Assembly (NCBI GenBank): GCA_001797275.1
Contig: MGOY01000018.1
Span: 1-64,000 of the forward strand
From: Clostridiales bacterium GWF2_38_85
GTDB taxonomy: Bacteria > Bacillota > Clostridia > Oscillospirales > CAG-382
DNA: 64,000 bases
Reading direction: 5' to 3'
Within the stretch, counting starts at the first letter, position 1, and the number at the start of each line of letters is the position of its first letter. Below are positions 19,289 to 27,766 of this stretch, one piece after another. The notes below the pieces were generated by a model, which made no database searches, was not told where the DNA came from, and saw only the letters and a program-made list of their open reading frames with translations. A program made the translations under genes and the position numbers.

Positions 19289-19365
19289 GGTCCGGTAGTT
19301 CAGTTGGTTAGAACGCTAGCCTGTCACGCTAGAGGTCGAGGGTTCGAGTCCCTTCCGGATCGCCA
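19289..19365 (+). tRNA. tRNA-Asp (GTC) copy 2
   Basis: Identical to the copy at 18473. Confidence 0.95.
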
Positions 19366-19447
19366 AATCCAACTTTGTTGAATTTGTACTATTCAATATT
19401 CATTTTCAATATTCATTGTTCATTGATTTGCATATAATAACATATAT

Positions 19448-19523
<76 letters not shown>

Positions 19524-19643
19524 AAGTTTAAGTATATTCAACTATTGAAAATTTTATTTTGCTTGAAGTATATCGTATTTTTAAATTTATACATACTTTG
19601 AAAATATAGAATTTTGAATTAGGTTAGACAAATTAATATATTC

Positions 19644-19718
19644 GGCGCCATAGCCAAGCGGTAAGGCAGAGGTCTGCAAAACCTCTATTCCCCGGTCCGA
19701 TTCCGGGTGGCGCCTCCA
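19644..19718 (+). tRNA. tRNA-Cys (GCA)
   Basis: GGCGCCATAGCCAAGC...GTCTGCAAAAC...GGTCCGATTCCGGGTGGCGCCTCCA. Confidence 0.95.
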
Positions 19719-19748
19719 ATAAGCATCAGGGAAACCTGGTGCATAATT

Positions 19749-19789
19749 GCTGATGTGGCACAGTCGGCAGAGCACTTCCTTGGTAAGGA
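19749..19789 (+). pseudogene. tRNA-Thr 5'-half fragment 1 (att-like remnant)
   Basis: gctgatgtggcacagtcggcagagcacttccttggtaagga matches the first half of tRNA-Thr 20184-20259, no 3' half. Confidence 0.75.
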
Positions 19790-19959
19790 TGCCTGAGCTT
19801 TCTATATAGTGTCATCTAAGTGCAAGCAGTACAAAAAAGCCTGATTTTATGCGGTTTCTATGAAAAGCATGTTTCAGGCAGTGATAAGTAGTTTCATCTA
19901 AGTTCATCCCCGTTGTGGGCAAATTGTGGGCAACTATTTTAGCCCTAAAAATTGAATAC

Positions 19960-20000
19960 GCTGTTATAGCTCAGTCGGCAGAGCACTTCCTTGGTAAGGA
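19960..20000 (+). pseudogene. tRNA-Thr 5'-half fragment 2 (att-like remnant)
   Basis: gctgttatagctcagtcggcagagcacttccttggtaagga, then divergence. Confidence 0.8.
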
Positions 20001-20123
20001 TGTTTGAGCAATGCCGACTGGTGCTAACCAGTAGCAAGGAATCCAAAAAAGCCTGATTTTAAGCGGGTTTCAAGACTTCACCGTTTCAGGCGAGTTCAAC
20101 GAGTTTCATCTCGTTTTGTCCCC

Positions 20124-20147
20124 GTGGGGGTCAAAATGGGGGTCAAA
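20124..20147. repeat. 24-bp inverted repeat, left copy
   Basis: GTGGGGGTCAAAATGGGGGTCAAA; exact reverse complement at 20360-20383. Confidence 0.9.
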
Positions 20148-20183
20148 ATTTTGACAAATTTTTGACCTAAAAACGCCGAATAT

Positions 20184-20259
20184 GCTGTTATAGCTCAGGT
20201 GGCAGAGCACTTCCTTGGTAAGGAAGAGGTCACCAGTTCGAATCTGGTTAACAGCTCCA
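20184..20259 (+). tRNA. tRNA-Thr (GGT), apparent integration site
   Basis: GCTGTTATAGCTCAGGTGGCAGAGCACTTCCTTGGTAAGGAAGAGGTCACCAGTTCGAATCTGGTTAACAGCTCCA. Confidence 0.95.
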
Positions 20260-20264
20260 TAAGG

Positions 20265-20298
20265 AAAACCCGCATTGCGTAAGGCTTTGCGGGTTTTT
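20265..20298 (+). terminator. Hairpin terminator after tRNA-Thr
   Basis: AAAACCCGCATTGCGTAAGGCTTTGCGGGTTTTT. Confidence 0.8.
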
Positions 20299-20359
20299 GC
20301 TATTTCTATGGGAAGTTTGAAAAAGGTCAAAATGGGCAAAAATGCCCTAAAAAACACCG

Positions 20360-20383
20360 TTTGACCCCCATTTTGACCCCCAC
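20360..20383. repeat. 24-bp inverted repeat, right copy
   Basis: TTTGACCCCCATTTTGACCCCCAC. Confidence 0.9.
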
Positions 20384-20410
20384 AAATTTTTGAGAAGGAG
20401 ATTGATAAAA

Positions 20411-20782
20411 ATGACCACAAGTGAGTTTATAGAATACCTTTTGACAGAGGAACAATCGGAAGGAACAATTGACGAGAAAGCAGCTTATGAGGCGGCTTCA
20501 TTGGTGACAGGCAGTTTTGTCTACAACTTATATGAGTTGCTGTGGCTGAACGATTTGAGCGTTCCTGCTATAACCGCACACCTCCAAAAACTGTATGACA
20601 GCAAAGAAAACAGTGCTTTGCTATACTTTGTTGTTCTGCTGGCAGATGCTATCGAGTTTGCCCTTCCCTCTGAGTTTTTCAAAATGAGCGTTAAGGAAAA
20701 GATTATTCCGATTCTATCTGCTGCCTTTATAGACGATTGGCTTGATGTGGATAACGAATATGAAGAAGTGACCGAGGAATAG
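20411..20782 (+). CDS. Hypothetical ICE-borne protein
   Basis: ORF with preceding GAGAAGGAG RBS; MTTSEFIEYLLTEEQSEG. Confidence 0.6.
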   Translation: MTTSEFIEYLLTEEQSEGTIDEKAAYEAASLVTGSFVYNLYELLWLNDLSVPAITAHLQKLYDSKENSALLYFVVLLADAIEFALPSEFFKMSVKEKIIPILSAAFIDDWLDVDNEYEEVTEE

Positions 20783-20846
20783 TTGCTTCACCTTTGCACT
20801 TTCCAATCACTTTTGGTAAGATAAAAGCATAAGGAGGTGCGACCCG

Positions 20847-21017
20847 ATGAAAAAGACCAAATTTTATTGCTCACCCGACGGTTGGCTGATTCTCATACAC
20901 GCACTCAATGCCCTGCGGAACAGTCGGATTGCCGAAGGAAAATGCGTTGATACAGTGAACGACACGATATTGGCTGTTATGAACGCCAAAGATAAGCGGA
21001 TAAAGATTGCGGGGTGA
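20847..21017 (+). CDS. Small hypothetical protein (56 aa)
   Basis: AAGGAGG RBS, MKKTKFYCSPDGWLILIHALNALRNSRIAEGK..., followed by terminator GGGGTGACAATGAAGTCACCCCGTTTTTTT. Confidence 0.55.
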   Translation: MKKTKFYCSPDGWLILIHALNALRNSRIAEGKCVDTVNDTILAVMNAKDKRIKIAG

Positions 21018-21202
21018 CAATGAAGTCACCCCGTTTTTTTATACCCTTATAAGGGTGAGGTATCGCATACATTTATATGCGATGCCTCAAAATGTATCCT
21101 TTCGCAAAGCAGAGTGGGTAACCGGCTTTTCACACCTTTGCCAACTACCGCCTTTCCCGATACAATTTTAGAGCATCAAATAAATCAGGAGGTGAAAAGC
21201 GA

Positions 21203-21382
21203 ATGGACAAGGACACTATCGTGAACGCGCTTAATGCGATTCTGAACGGCGCGGACAGCAGCGGGTATCATGACGAGCTTGAAGTGACACTCGGCGTTCT
21301 TATGGAAACCAGCGAAGAAGTGATTGCCGCAGTGGTTCGGGATATTCAGGAAGATGCCGAGAGCGAAGAACTAAAAAACTGA
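21203..21382 (+). CDS. Small acidic hypothetical protein (59 aa)
   Basis: AGGAGGTG RBS, MDKDTIVNALNAILNGADSSGYHDELEVTLGVL, followed by hairpin/T-run 21402-21439. Confidence 0.55.
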   Translation: MDKDTIVNALNAILNGADSSGYHDELEVTLGVLMETSEEVIAAVVRDIQEDAESEELKN

Positions 21383-21557
21383 ATACAACATATTTGCGGA
21401 GAGCCGATTGTTTTTGATTTTAAAAGCAGTCGGCTTTTTCGCGTTCAAGGGTCTTTTACATAGCCGTCTTTGTTTATGACAAGGGCGGCTAAATCTATTT
21501 GTAGAGGAGTTTTGCACTTATGCGACCAAAAAAATTCAGTCGAAAGGAGGAATCGAG

Positions 21558-22403
21558 ATGGAGGAAGACAATTGCCGTGTTTTCGCTTGCGTAAACCAAA
21601 AGGGCGGCGTTGGCAAGTCAGTCACTTCAACCAATTTGGGCATTGGACTGGCGCGGCACGGCAAGAAAGTTCTTGTCGTGGACTTGGATAGTCAGGCAAG
21701 CCAAACCGTCAGCTTGGGCTGGACACAACCGGATGAGTTGCCTGTTACCATTGCCACACAACTTGGCAAAGTAGTAGAAAACAAACCTATTGACCCGCAG
21801 GATGGAATCCTGCACCACGCCGAAGGCGTTGACCTCATGCCGTCGAGCATTGAATTGTCGGGACTTGAAATGCGAATGGTGAATGCCATGTCGCGAGAAT
21901 TTGCCCTGCGAACTTACCTGTCGGAAATCAAGCCAAACTACGATGTGGTGGTCTTAGACTGCCCACCCACGCTTGGTATGATGACCATCAACGCATTAGC
22001 CGCAGCCGACCGCGTGATTGTTCCAGTTCAGCCAGAGTATCTGTCGGTTATCGGCATGACACAGCTTTTTGACTCCGTGGCGTTGGTGAAAAAGCAGATT
22101 AACCCCACCTTAAAGGTTGATGGTGTTCTGATAACGCTCGCCAATATGCGGACAAATCTGGCAAAAAACACGCTGGAAATTCTCCATCAGGCGTACGGAG
22201 GGAGTGTTCGCATTTTTCCGCACCCCATTCCCTACTCAACAAAGATCAAGGAAGCGAGTGCGTCTGGCAAGAGCATTTTCGCCTACGATCCCAAAGGTTC
22301 GGCGGCGTATGCTTATGAGCAGCTTGTAAAGGAGGTGGAACGCGATGGCAGACAAATCGGGGCAGATGTTCGAACTTCCAAAAAAGTCGAGCTTAGTCGC
22401 TGA
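21558..22403 (+). CDS. parA: ParA-family ATPase
   Basis: NQKGGVGKSVTSTNLGIGLARHGKKVLVVDLDSQ; DCPPTLGMMTINAL. Confidence 0.93.
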   Translation: MEEDNCRVFACVNQKGGVGKSVTSTNLGIGLARHGKKVLVVDLDSQASQTVSLGWTQPDELPVTIATQLGKVVENKPIDPQDGILHHAEGVDLMPSSIELSGLEMRMVNAMSREFALRTYLSEIKPNYDVVVLDCPPTLGMMTINALAAADRVIVPVQPEYLSVIGMTQLFDSVALVKKQINPTLKVDGVLITLANMRTNLAKNTLEILHQAYGGSVRIFPHPIPYSTKIKEASASGKSIFAYDPKGSAAYAYEQLVKEVERDGRQIGADVRTSKKVELSR

Positions 22404-23322
22404 CCTGTTTACCACACAGGAACAGCGCGACAATGACAAGAGGGAAAAAGTCATTGACATTCCGCTTTCAGATATTGACGATTTTCCTGACCACCCCTTT
22501 CAAGTGCGAAATGATGCAGCAATGCAGAGTATGGTGGAAAGCGTGAAAGCGGCTGGAATCCAAACCCCAGCGATTGTCAGACAAAAGGAAGATGGACGTT
22601 ACGAGCTTATCAGCGGACATCGCCGAAAAATGGCGGCAATGCTGGCGGGGCTTGAAATAATGCCTGTGATTGCGCGTGATTTGAGCCGCGATGAAGCCAT
22701 TATCGCCATGTGCGACGCTAATTTGCAGAGGGAGTTTATTCTTCCAAGTGAAAAGGCTCAGTCATACAAAATGCGGCTTGAAGCTATGAATCGTCAAGCG
22801 GGCAGACCACGACTGGATAATCTGACACCAGTGGTGTCAGATTATAAGGAATCTCGAACAAACGAGAAACTTGGTGAGATTATAGGCGAAAGTCGAGAAC
22901 AAATCCGCCGATATATCCGCTTGACCGAGCTAATCCCCGGCATTTTGGAGATGGTGGATAACGCAGTAATCGACGACAAAGCCAAACAGCAAATGGCGTT
23001 TCGCCCCGCTGTGGAATTATCCTATCTCTCAAAAGAACAACAGAATGAATTGTTGCTCACAATGGAAAGCGAGGACAGAACACCGTCACTCTCACAGGCG
23101 TTGGAGATGAAACAACTCAGCGCGGAGGGAAAGCTGGATATTGACGCGATTTTCACTCTCTTGCGGCAAGATAAGCCAAATCAGATTGAACAACTCAAAT
23201 TTTCGCGTGAGCGAATCAGCAAATACTTCCCCGCAAACACGCCCACACAGAAAATCGAGGACACTATCATCAAAGCGTTGGAGCTATGGCGAAAGCGAGA
23301 ACAGAGTCGCGATGCGCGGTAG
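22345..23322 (+). CDS. parB: ParB/RepB/Spo0J-family partition protein
   Basis: DIPLSDIDDFPDHPFQV...VRQKEDGRYELISGHRRKMAAMLAG. Confidence 0.93.
   Translation: MADKSGQMFELPKKSSLVADLFTTQEQRDNDKREKVIDIPLSDIDDFPDHPFQVRNDAAMQSMVESVKAAGIQTPAIVRQKEDGRYELISGHRRKMAAMLAGLEIMPVIARDLSRDEAIIAMCDANLQREFILPSEKAQSYKMRLEAMNRQAGRPRLDNLTPVVSDYKESRTNEKLGEIIGESREQIRRYIRLTELIPGILEMVDNAVIDDKAKQQMAFRPAVELSYLSKEQQNELLLTMESEDRTPSLSQALEMKQLSAEGKLDIDAIFTLLRQDKPNQIEQLKFSRERISKYFPANTPTQKIEDTIIKALELWRKREQSRDAR
22817..22845. repeat. 29-bp perfect palindrome within parB
   Basis: ATAATCTGACACCA-G-TGGTGTCAGATTAT. Confidence 0.9.
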
Positions 23323-23325
23323 TAC

Positions 23326-23385
23326 GACACCATCTTGCCAACCCTGACAACAAAGATTCAAGAGATGTTCAGTTTTGCAGGTTAA
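23326..23385 (+). pseudogene. 3' fragment of a fourth Flp-pilin-like gene
   Basis: GACACCATCTTGCCAACCCTGACAACAAAGATTCAAGAGATGTTCAGTTTTGCAGGTTAA encodes DTILPTLTTKIQEMFSFAG*, matching the C-terminus of the three downstream pilins. Confidence 0.85.
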
Positions 23386-23403
23386 TTTCAAACCAATCCA
23401 ATA

Positions 23404-23442
23404 AAAAAGCGTTGTCATCAATGACAGATGATAACGCTTTTT
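23404..23442 (+). terminator. Hairpin terminator between the parAB and pilin genes
   Basis: AAAAAGCGTTGTCATC...GATGATAACGCTTTTT. Confidence 0.8.
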
Positions 23443-23535
23443 CTATGCCATCTTCTTGTAAATGGTACAGCACAAAGATATATCAATTCTTTGAGATTCA
23501 ACAAACAAAAATAAAATTATGAAAGAGGTATCCCT

Positions 23536-23754
23536 ATGAAATCATTTATCAACAAAATCAAAATGGCAGCTGTATGCGCCAAAGTCGCACTCTCAAACAA
23601 AAAGGCAGAAGGCTATGTCGATTCGGGCGTTAAAATCCTTATCGCAGTCGTTCTTGGTGCTCTGCTTCTCGGCGGTCTTTACGCACTGTTCGGCGACACT
23701 ATCTTGCCTACTTTGACAACAAAGATTCAAGATATGTTCAATTTCGCAGGCTAA
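23536..23754 (+). CDS. Flp/Tad-type small pilin-like protein 1
   Basis: SNKKAEGYVDSGVKILIAVVLGALLLGGLYALFGDTILPTLTTKIQDMFNFAG; short basic leader then a single hydrophobic helix. Confidence 0.75.
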   Translation: MKSFINKIKMAAVCAKVALSNKKAEGYVDSGVKILIAVVLGALLLGGLYALFGDTILPTLTTKIQDMFNFAG

Positions 23755-23800
23755 GAATTTTAACCAATTCAAAACAAAAATTATGAAAGAGGTATCAACT

Positions 23801-24019
23801 ATGAAAAAATTTATCAACAAACTCAAAGCAACGGCGGTTTGCGCTAAGCAAGCACTCTCAAACAAAAAGGCTGAAGGCTATGTCGATTCAGGCGTTAAAA
23901 TCCTGATCGCGGTCGTACTCGGTGCTTTACTACTCGGCGGACTATATGCATTGTTCGGCGACACTATCTTGCCAACTTTGACAACAAAGATTCAAGATAT
24001 GTTCAATTTCGCAGGCTAA
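23801..24019 (+). CDS. Flp/Tad-type small pilin-like protein 2
   Basis: Near-identical paralogue, start at MKKFINKL. Confidence 0.75.
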   Translation: MKKFINKLKATAVCAKQALSNKKAEGYVDSGVKILIAVVLGALLLGGLYALFGDTILPTLTTKIQDMFNFAG

Positions 24020-24065
24020 TAATTTCAAGCAACTCAAAACAAAAATTATGAAAGAGGTATCAACT

Positions 24066-24284
24066 ATGAAATCATTTATCAACAAAATCAAAATGGCGGC
24101 TGTATGCGCCAAAGTCGCTCTATCCAACAAAAAAGCAGAGGGCTATGTCGATTCAGGCGTTAAAATCCTTATCGCCGTTGTACTCGGTGCGCTTCTTCTT
24201 GGCGGTCTTTATGTATTGTTCGGCGACACTATCTTGCCAACACTGACAACCAAAATCGAAGGTCTATTCAACTACGCAGGTTAA
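24066..24284 (+). CDS. Flp/Tad-type small pilin-like protein 3
   Basis: Near-identical paralogue with divergent C-terminus KIEGLFNYAG. Confidence 0.75.
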   Translation: MKSFINKIKMAAVCAKVALSNKKAEGYVDSGVKILIAVVLGALLLGGLYVLFGDTILPTLTTKIEGLFNYAG

Positions 24285-24336
24285 AATATCGGGACAGCGG
24301 AGTGGTTCTTAAAGTCCCACTCCGCATATCCCTATT

Positions 24337-25005
24337 ATGGAAGGACAAATGGCTATGAATTTCTTTTTAAAACCAATTGGTGTTCTGCCAATGCCAATGC
24401 CTATGATGCCAATCAATTTATCACCTAAAATGCTTCTACTCTTCGGTTGTATGCTATTTGGACTTCTCTTAGGATTCATATACAACCGACACGATAAAAA
24501 CAAAGAATGGCAGACAACAGATACATTAAACCTAATTATCCCAACACTCGCATCTGGAGCGTTATTTCTTATGTTTGGCATTTCAATGATAAGTCTAAAA
24601 GGACTGATTTTCTTATTCTTGTTGCTGATTGCATCAAACAGCGATTTCAAAAATCGTGAAGTCACAGATTGGATACCAATTGCGATTGCAATTACTGCAC
24701 TGATTGGAACAAGGCTTGCAGATATTCCATTTATGCTGATTGCTATGCTTATTATTGGACTACCGCAGTTATTAATAGCTATGTTGAAACCCGGCGGTTA
24801 CGGTGGAGCAGATATTAAACTAATGGCAGCTTGCTCGTTCTTACTTGGAATTGAGGGCGGATTCATTGCAATTATTTTAGGACTATCAGTAGGATTGATT
24901 GCGACAGTAATCAAAAGAAAACTAAAACACGAAAACTTAAAAGAGAAATTCCCTGTGGTGCCGTGCTTGGCACTCGGTAGCTTTCTCGCATTTTTAATAA
25001 TATAG
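24337..25005 (+). CDS. A24-type prepilin peptidase (TadV/CpaA-like)
   Basis: SNSDFKNREVTDWIP and GGYGGADIKLMAACSFLLG aspartate motifs in a multi-TM protein. Confidence 0.8.
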   Translation: MEGQMAMNFFLKPIGVLPMPMPMMPINLSPKMLLLFGCMLFGLLLGFIYNRHDKNKEWQTTDTLNLIIPTLASGALFLMFGISMISLKGLIFLFLLLIASNSDFKNREVTDWIPIAIAITALIGTRLADIPFMLIAMLIIGLPQLLIAMLKPGGYGGADIKLMAACSFLLGIEGGFIAIILGLSVGLIATVIKRKLKHENLKEKFPVVPCLALGSFLAFLII

Positions 25006-25018
25006 GAGGAAAATTCTA

Positions 25019-25729
25019 ATGAAAAACAGAACAATAATCGGTATCTTTTGCATATTCCTTGCGGTGGCAGTAATGTTTGGTATTTCGCCAATCGTCAACC
25101 GTATGGCGGCAGGCAAAACCACAGTTTATCAGGTGAGCAAAATGGTCGAGCAAGGTAAAATGATTGCCAAAGAGGATGTCACTAAAGTCGAAATCGGAAG
25201 TTCAGGAGTTAAAACAGGTTATATCAAAGATGAAAGTCAACTGGTCGGCAAATATGCTAAGAGCGATATTTACCCAAACATCAATATCTATCCCGAAATG
25301 ATTTCTGACAAAGCGGATTCTGCTGAGGATGTATTCAGAACGCTTGATGGTAAGAAACTTGCCATAAGTGTGACCATTCCGTCTTTTGCCACAGGACTTT
25401 CAGGTAAACTTCAAAACGGTGATATTGTAAGTGTTATCGTAACAAATGGGGCTCAAAGCTCAATCCCTGCACAACTCACCTATGTGAAAATTATTACAAC
25501 GACCACAAAAAAAGGTGCGGACAACGGTAATGTTCCAGAAAATAAAGATGGAACAACCGACTTGCCTTCAACTGCTACTTTGCTTGTAAACCCAGAGCAA
25601 GCAGTCTTACTCGCAAGCTATGAGCAAAACAACAAACTTCATCTTGCACTTGTGTATAGAGGAACACCAGAACAGGCAGATAAATATGTAGCAGAGCAAC
25701 AAAAGGTTCTCGAAAGCGGGGCGAAATAA
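25019..25729 (+). CDS. CpaB/RcpC-like SAF-domain pilus assembly protein
   Basis: TM then SAF-like domain, VYQVSKMVEQGKMIAKEDVTKVEIGSSGVKTGYI. Confidence 0.75.
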   Translation: MKNRTIIGIFCIFLAVAVMFGISPIVNRMAAGKTTVYQVSKMVEQGKMIAKEDVTKVEIGSSGVKTGYIKDESQLVGKYAKSDIYPNINIYPEMISDKADSAEDVFRTLDGKKLAISVTIPSFATGLSGKLQNGDIVSVIVTNGAQSSIPAQLTYVKIITTTTKKGADNGNVPENKDGTTDLPSTATLLVNPEQAVLLASYEQNNKLHLALVYRGTPEQADKYVAEQQKVLESGAK

Positions 25730-25730
25730 T

Positions 25731-26465
25731 ATGAGCAAAATAATTGCCGTTTGGGGTTCTCCCAATTCTGGGAAAACAACGCTTTCAGTTAAACTCGCAA
25801 ACTATTTTTACGAAAGACACAGTGCCGTAGTTGCAGTGGTATTTGCGGATATGATTACCCCTTCATTACCCGTTGTTTTCCCCAACAAAAAATCGGACGA
25901 AATGTTTTCCGTTGGAACTCCACTTTCTAAGCCAGAGGTGCTACAAAATGATGTTATGAAAAACATCGTAACCTATAAAGGTAAGAACAATATGGGTTTC
26001 CTCGGTTTTAAAGATGGTGAAAACAGACATTCACATCCTACTTTTGAAGAAAACAAAGTGGATGCACTGCTTGCTATACTGAAAAGCAATGTAGATATTG
26101 TAATAGTGGATTGCAGTAGCGATATTCAAAATACAATTACAGCATCTGCACTTAAAAATGCCGATTCAGTAATCCAAGTGGCTACTCCCGACTTGAAAAG
26201 CGTTAGTTTCTTCTCATCTCAACTTGGTTTATTGAACGACACAATGCTCTTGTCTGATAACCACATTATTTGTCTTAACAAAACCGAAAATTCAACCTAT
26301 GAGCCTATATCTGAAGCAACTTCGTATTTTAAGGAGGTTGCTTTTTCTTTTCCCTATTCTTCGGAGCTTAAAAATCAATATATGAAAGGAACATTAATTG
26401 AAAAGGTTTCTGATAGAAAGGTCAGCTTTTTAGTGAAAGCTCTTGCGGAAAAGGCGGTGAAATAA
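25731..26465 (+). CDS. CpaE/TadZ-like P-loop ATPase
   Basis: IAVWGSPNSGKTTLSVKLANYF; between cpaB and cpaF. Confidence 0.75.
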   Translation: MSKIIAVWGSPNSGKTTLSVKLANYFYERHSAVVAVVFADMITPSLPVVFPNKKSDEMFSVGTPLSKPEVLQNDVMKNIVTYKGKNNMGFLGFKDGENRHSHPTFEENKVDALLAILKSNVDIVIVDCSSDIQNTITASALKNADSVIQVATPDLKSVSFFSSQLGLLNDTMLLSDNHIICLNKTENSTYEPISEATSYFKEVAFSFPYSSELKNQYMKGTLIEKVSDRKVSFLVKALAEKAVK

Positions 26466-27766
26466 TGGCTAACATTGAATTTTGGACACTGCTGAGCTTA
26501 ACGCAAGAATATATTTCAGAACGATATTCATCTGTTTTAATCGACAAGGAAAAACTCATTCAGTTAAAAGCGTATATTGAAAAATATCTGATTGACACAA
26601 AGTATGCGGTTGATGGTCATTCAACAGAGTCACTTATTGATGCTCTTTATTCTGAAATGGCGGAGTATTCGATTATCACAAAGTATCTTGGTTCTGGCGA
26701 CCTTGAGGAGATTAATGTAAATGCTTGGAACGATGTTGCCTTAACGCACCGTGATGGCACGATTACAAAACTAAGAGAACACTTCCATTCACCTGAACAC
26801 GCAGTAGATATTGTTAAGCGACTACTTCACCATAGCGGTATGATTATCGACAATGCCACACCAATGGCACAGGGGCATTTGCCGAACAACACTCGTATCA
26901 CTGTTCTAAAAGAACCGATTGTTGATGATGATGTCGGCGTTGCCTGTTCAATCCGTTTGCTACACCCAAATAAGGTTACTCGCAAAAAACTTCTTGAGAG
27001 TGAATTTGCAACTGAAGAAATGATTTCTTTTCTTGAGATGTGTATGCGATATGGTGTATCTGTGGTTGTTGCAGGAGCTACTTCAAGTGGTAAAACAACT
27101 CTTCTTAACGCACTTCTTCAAAGTATCCCTGACACTAAGCGTATGTTCTCCATCGAAAGCGGTTCTCGTGAATTATCACTTGTTCGTAAGGACGGAAAAC
27201 ACATTAAAAACAATGTTGTGCACACATTATCCCGTCCGAGTGATAATCCCAACTATGATATTTCACAAGAAGATTTAGTAGTTGCTTCCTTGCGTTTTAA
27301 CCCTGATATTGTAGTTGTCGGCGAAATGCGTGACACCGAAGCTTATTCGGCTGTCGAGGCTTCACTCACGGGGCATACAGTTGTATCAACTGTTCACTCA
27401 GGTGCAGGAGATGCAGCTCATTTGCGTATTGCACTGCTATGTCAAAAGCGTTTCCCAATCGACTTTAATACTTCTCTTGTTCAAGCAGGTCAAGCGTTTC
27501 CTCTGGTTGTGTATGCTCATAAACTCGAAAACAATTCCCGAAAGATTATGGACATTTCAGAGTGCATAATTCTTCCAACTGGCGAACGCAAGTACAATGC
27601 TCTTTATCGTTTCAATATTACGAAGAACACTATTGAAAACTATGAAACGGTTGTTGACGGTTTCTTTGATAAACCTAACTTGATGTCAGACAGTCTAAAG
27701 CATAAGTTAATGCAATTTGGTGTTCCACAAAGTGAACTTCAATACTTTTTTAAGGAGGGTGCATAA
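26465..27766 (+). CDS. CpaF/TadA-type secretion ATPase
   Basis: VVVAGATSSGKTTLLNALLQSIP (Walker A), IVVVGEMRDTEAYSAVEASLTGHTVVSTVHS. Confidence 0.93.
   Translation: MANIEFWTLLSLTQEYISERYSSVLIDKEKLIQLKAYIEKYLIDTKYAVDGHSTESLIDALYSEMAEYSIITKYLGSGDLEEINVNAWNDVALTHRDGTITKLREHFHSPEHAVDIVKRLLHHSGMIIDNATPMAQGHLPNNTRITVLKEPIVDDDVGVACSIRLLHPNKVTRKKLLESEFATEEMISFLEMCMRYGVSVVVAGATSSGKTTLLNALLQSIPDTKRMFSIESGSRELSLVRKDGKHIKNNVVHTLSRPSDNPNYDISQEDLVVASLRFNPDIVVVGEMRDTEAYSAVEASLTGHTVVSTVHSGAGDAAHLRIALLCQKRFPIDFNTSLVQAGQAFPLVVYAHKLENNSRKIMDISECIILPTGERKYNALYRFNITKNTIENYETVVDGFFDKPNLMSDSLKHKLMQFGVPQSELQYFFKEGA

Noticed and set aside
20106-20420. 104-aa minus-strand ORF with FDPHFDPHGDKTR
   Set aside because: Antisense to tRNA-Thr and the att repeats; the repeat peptide comes from the GGGGGTCAAA DNA motif
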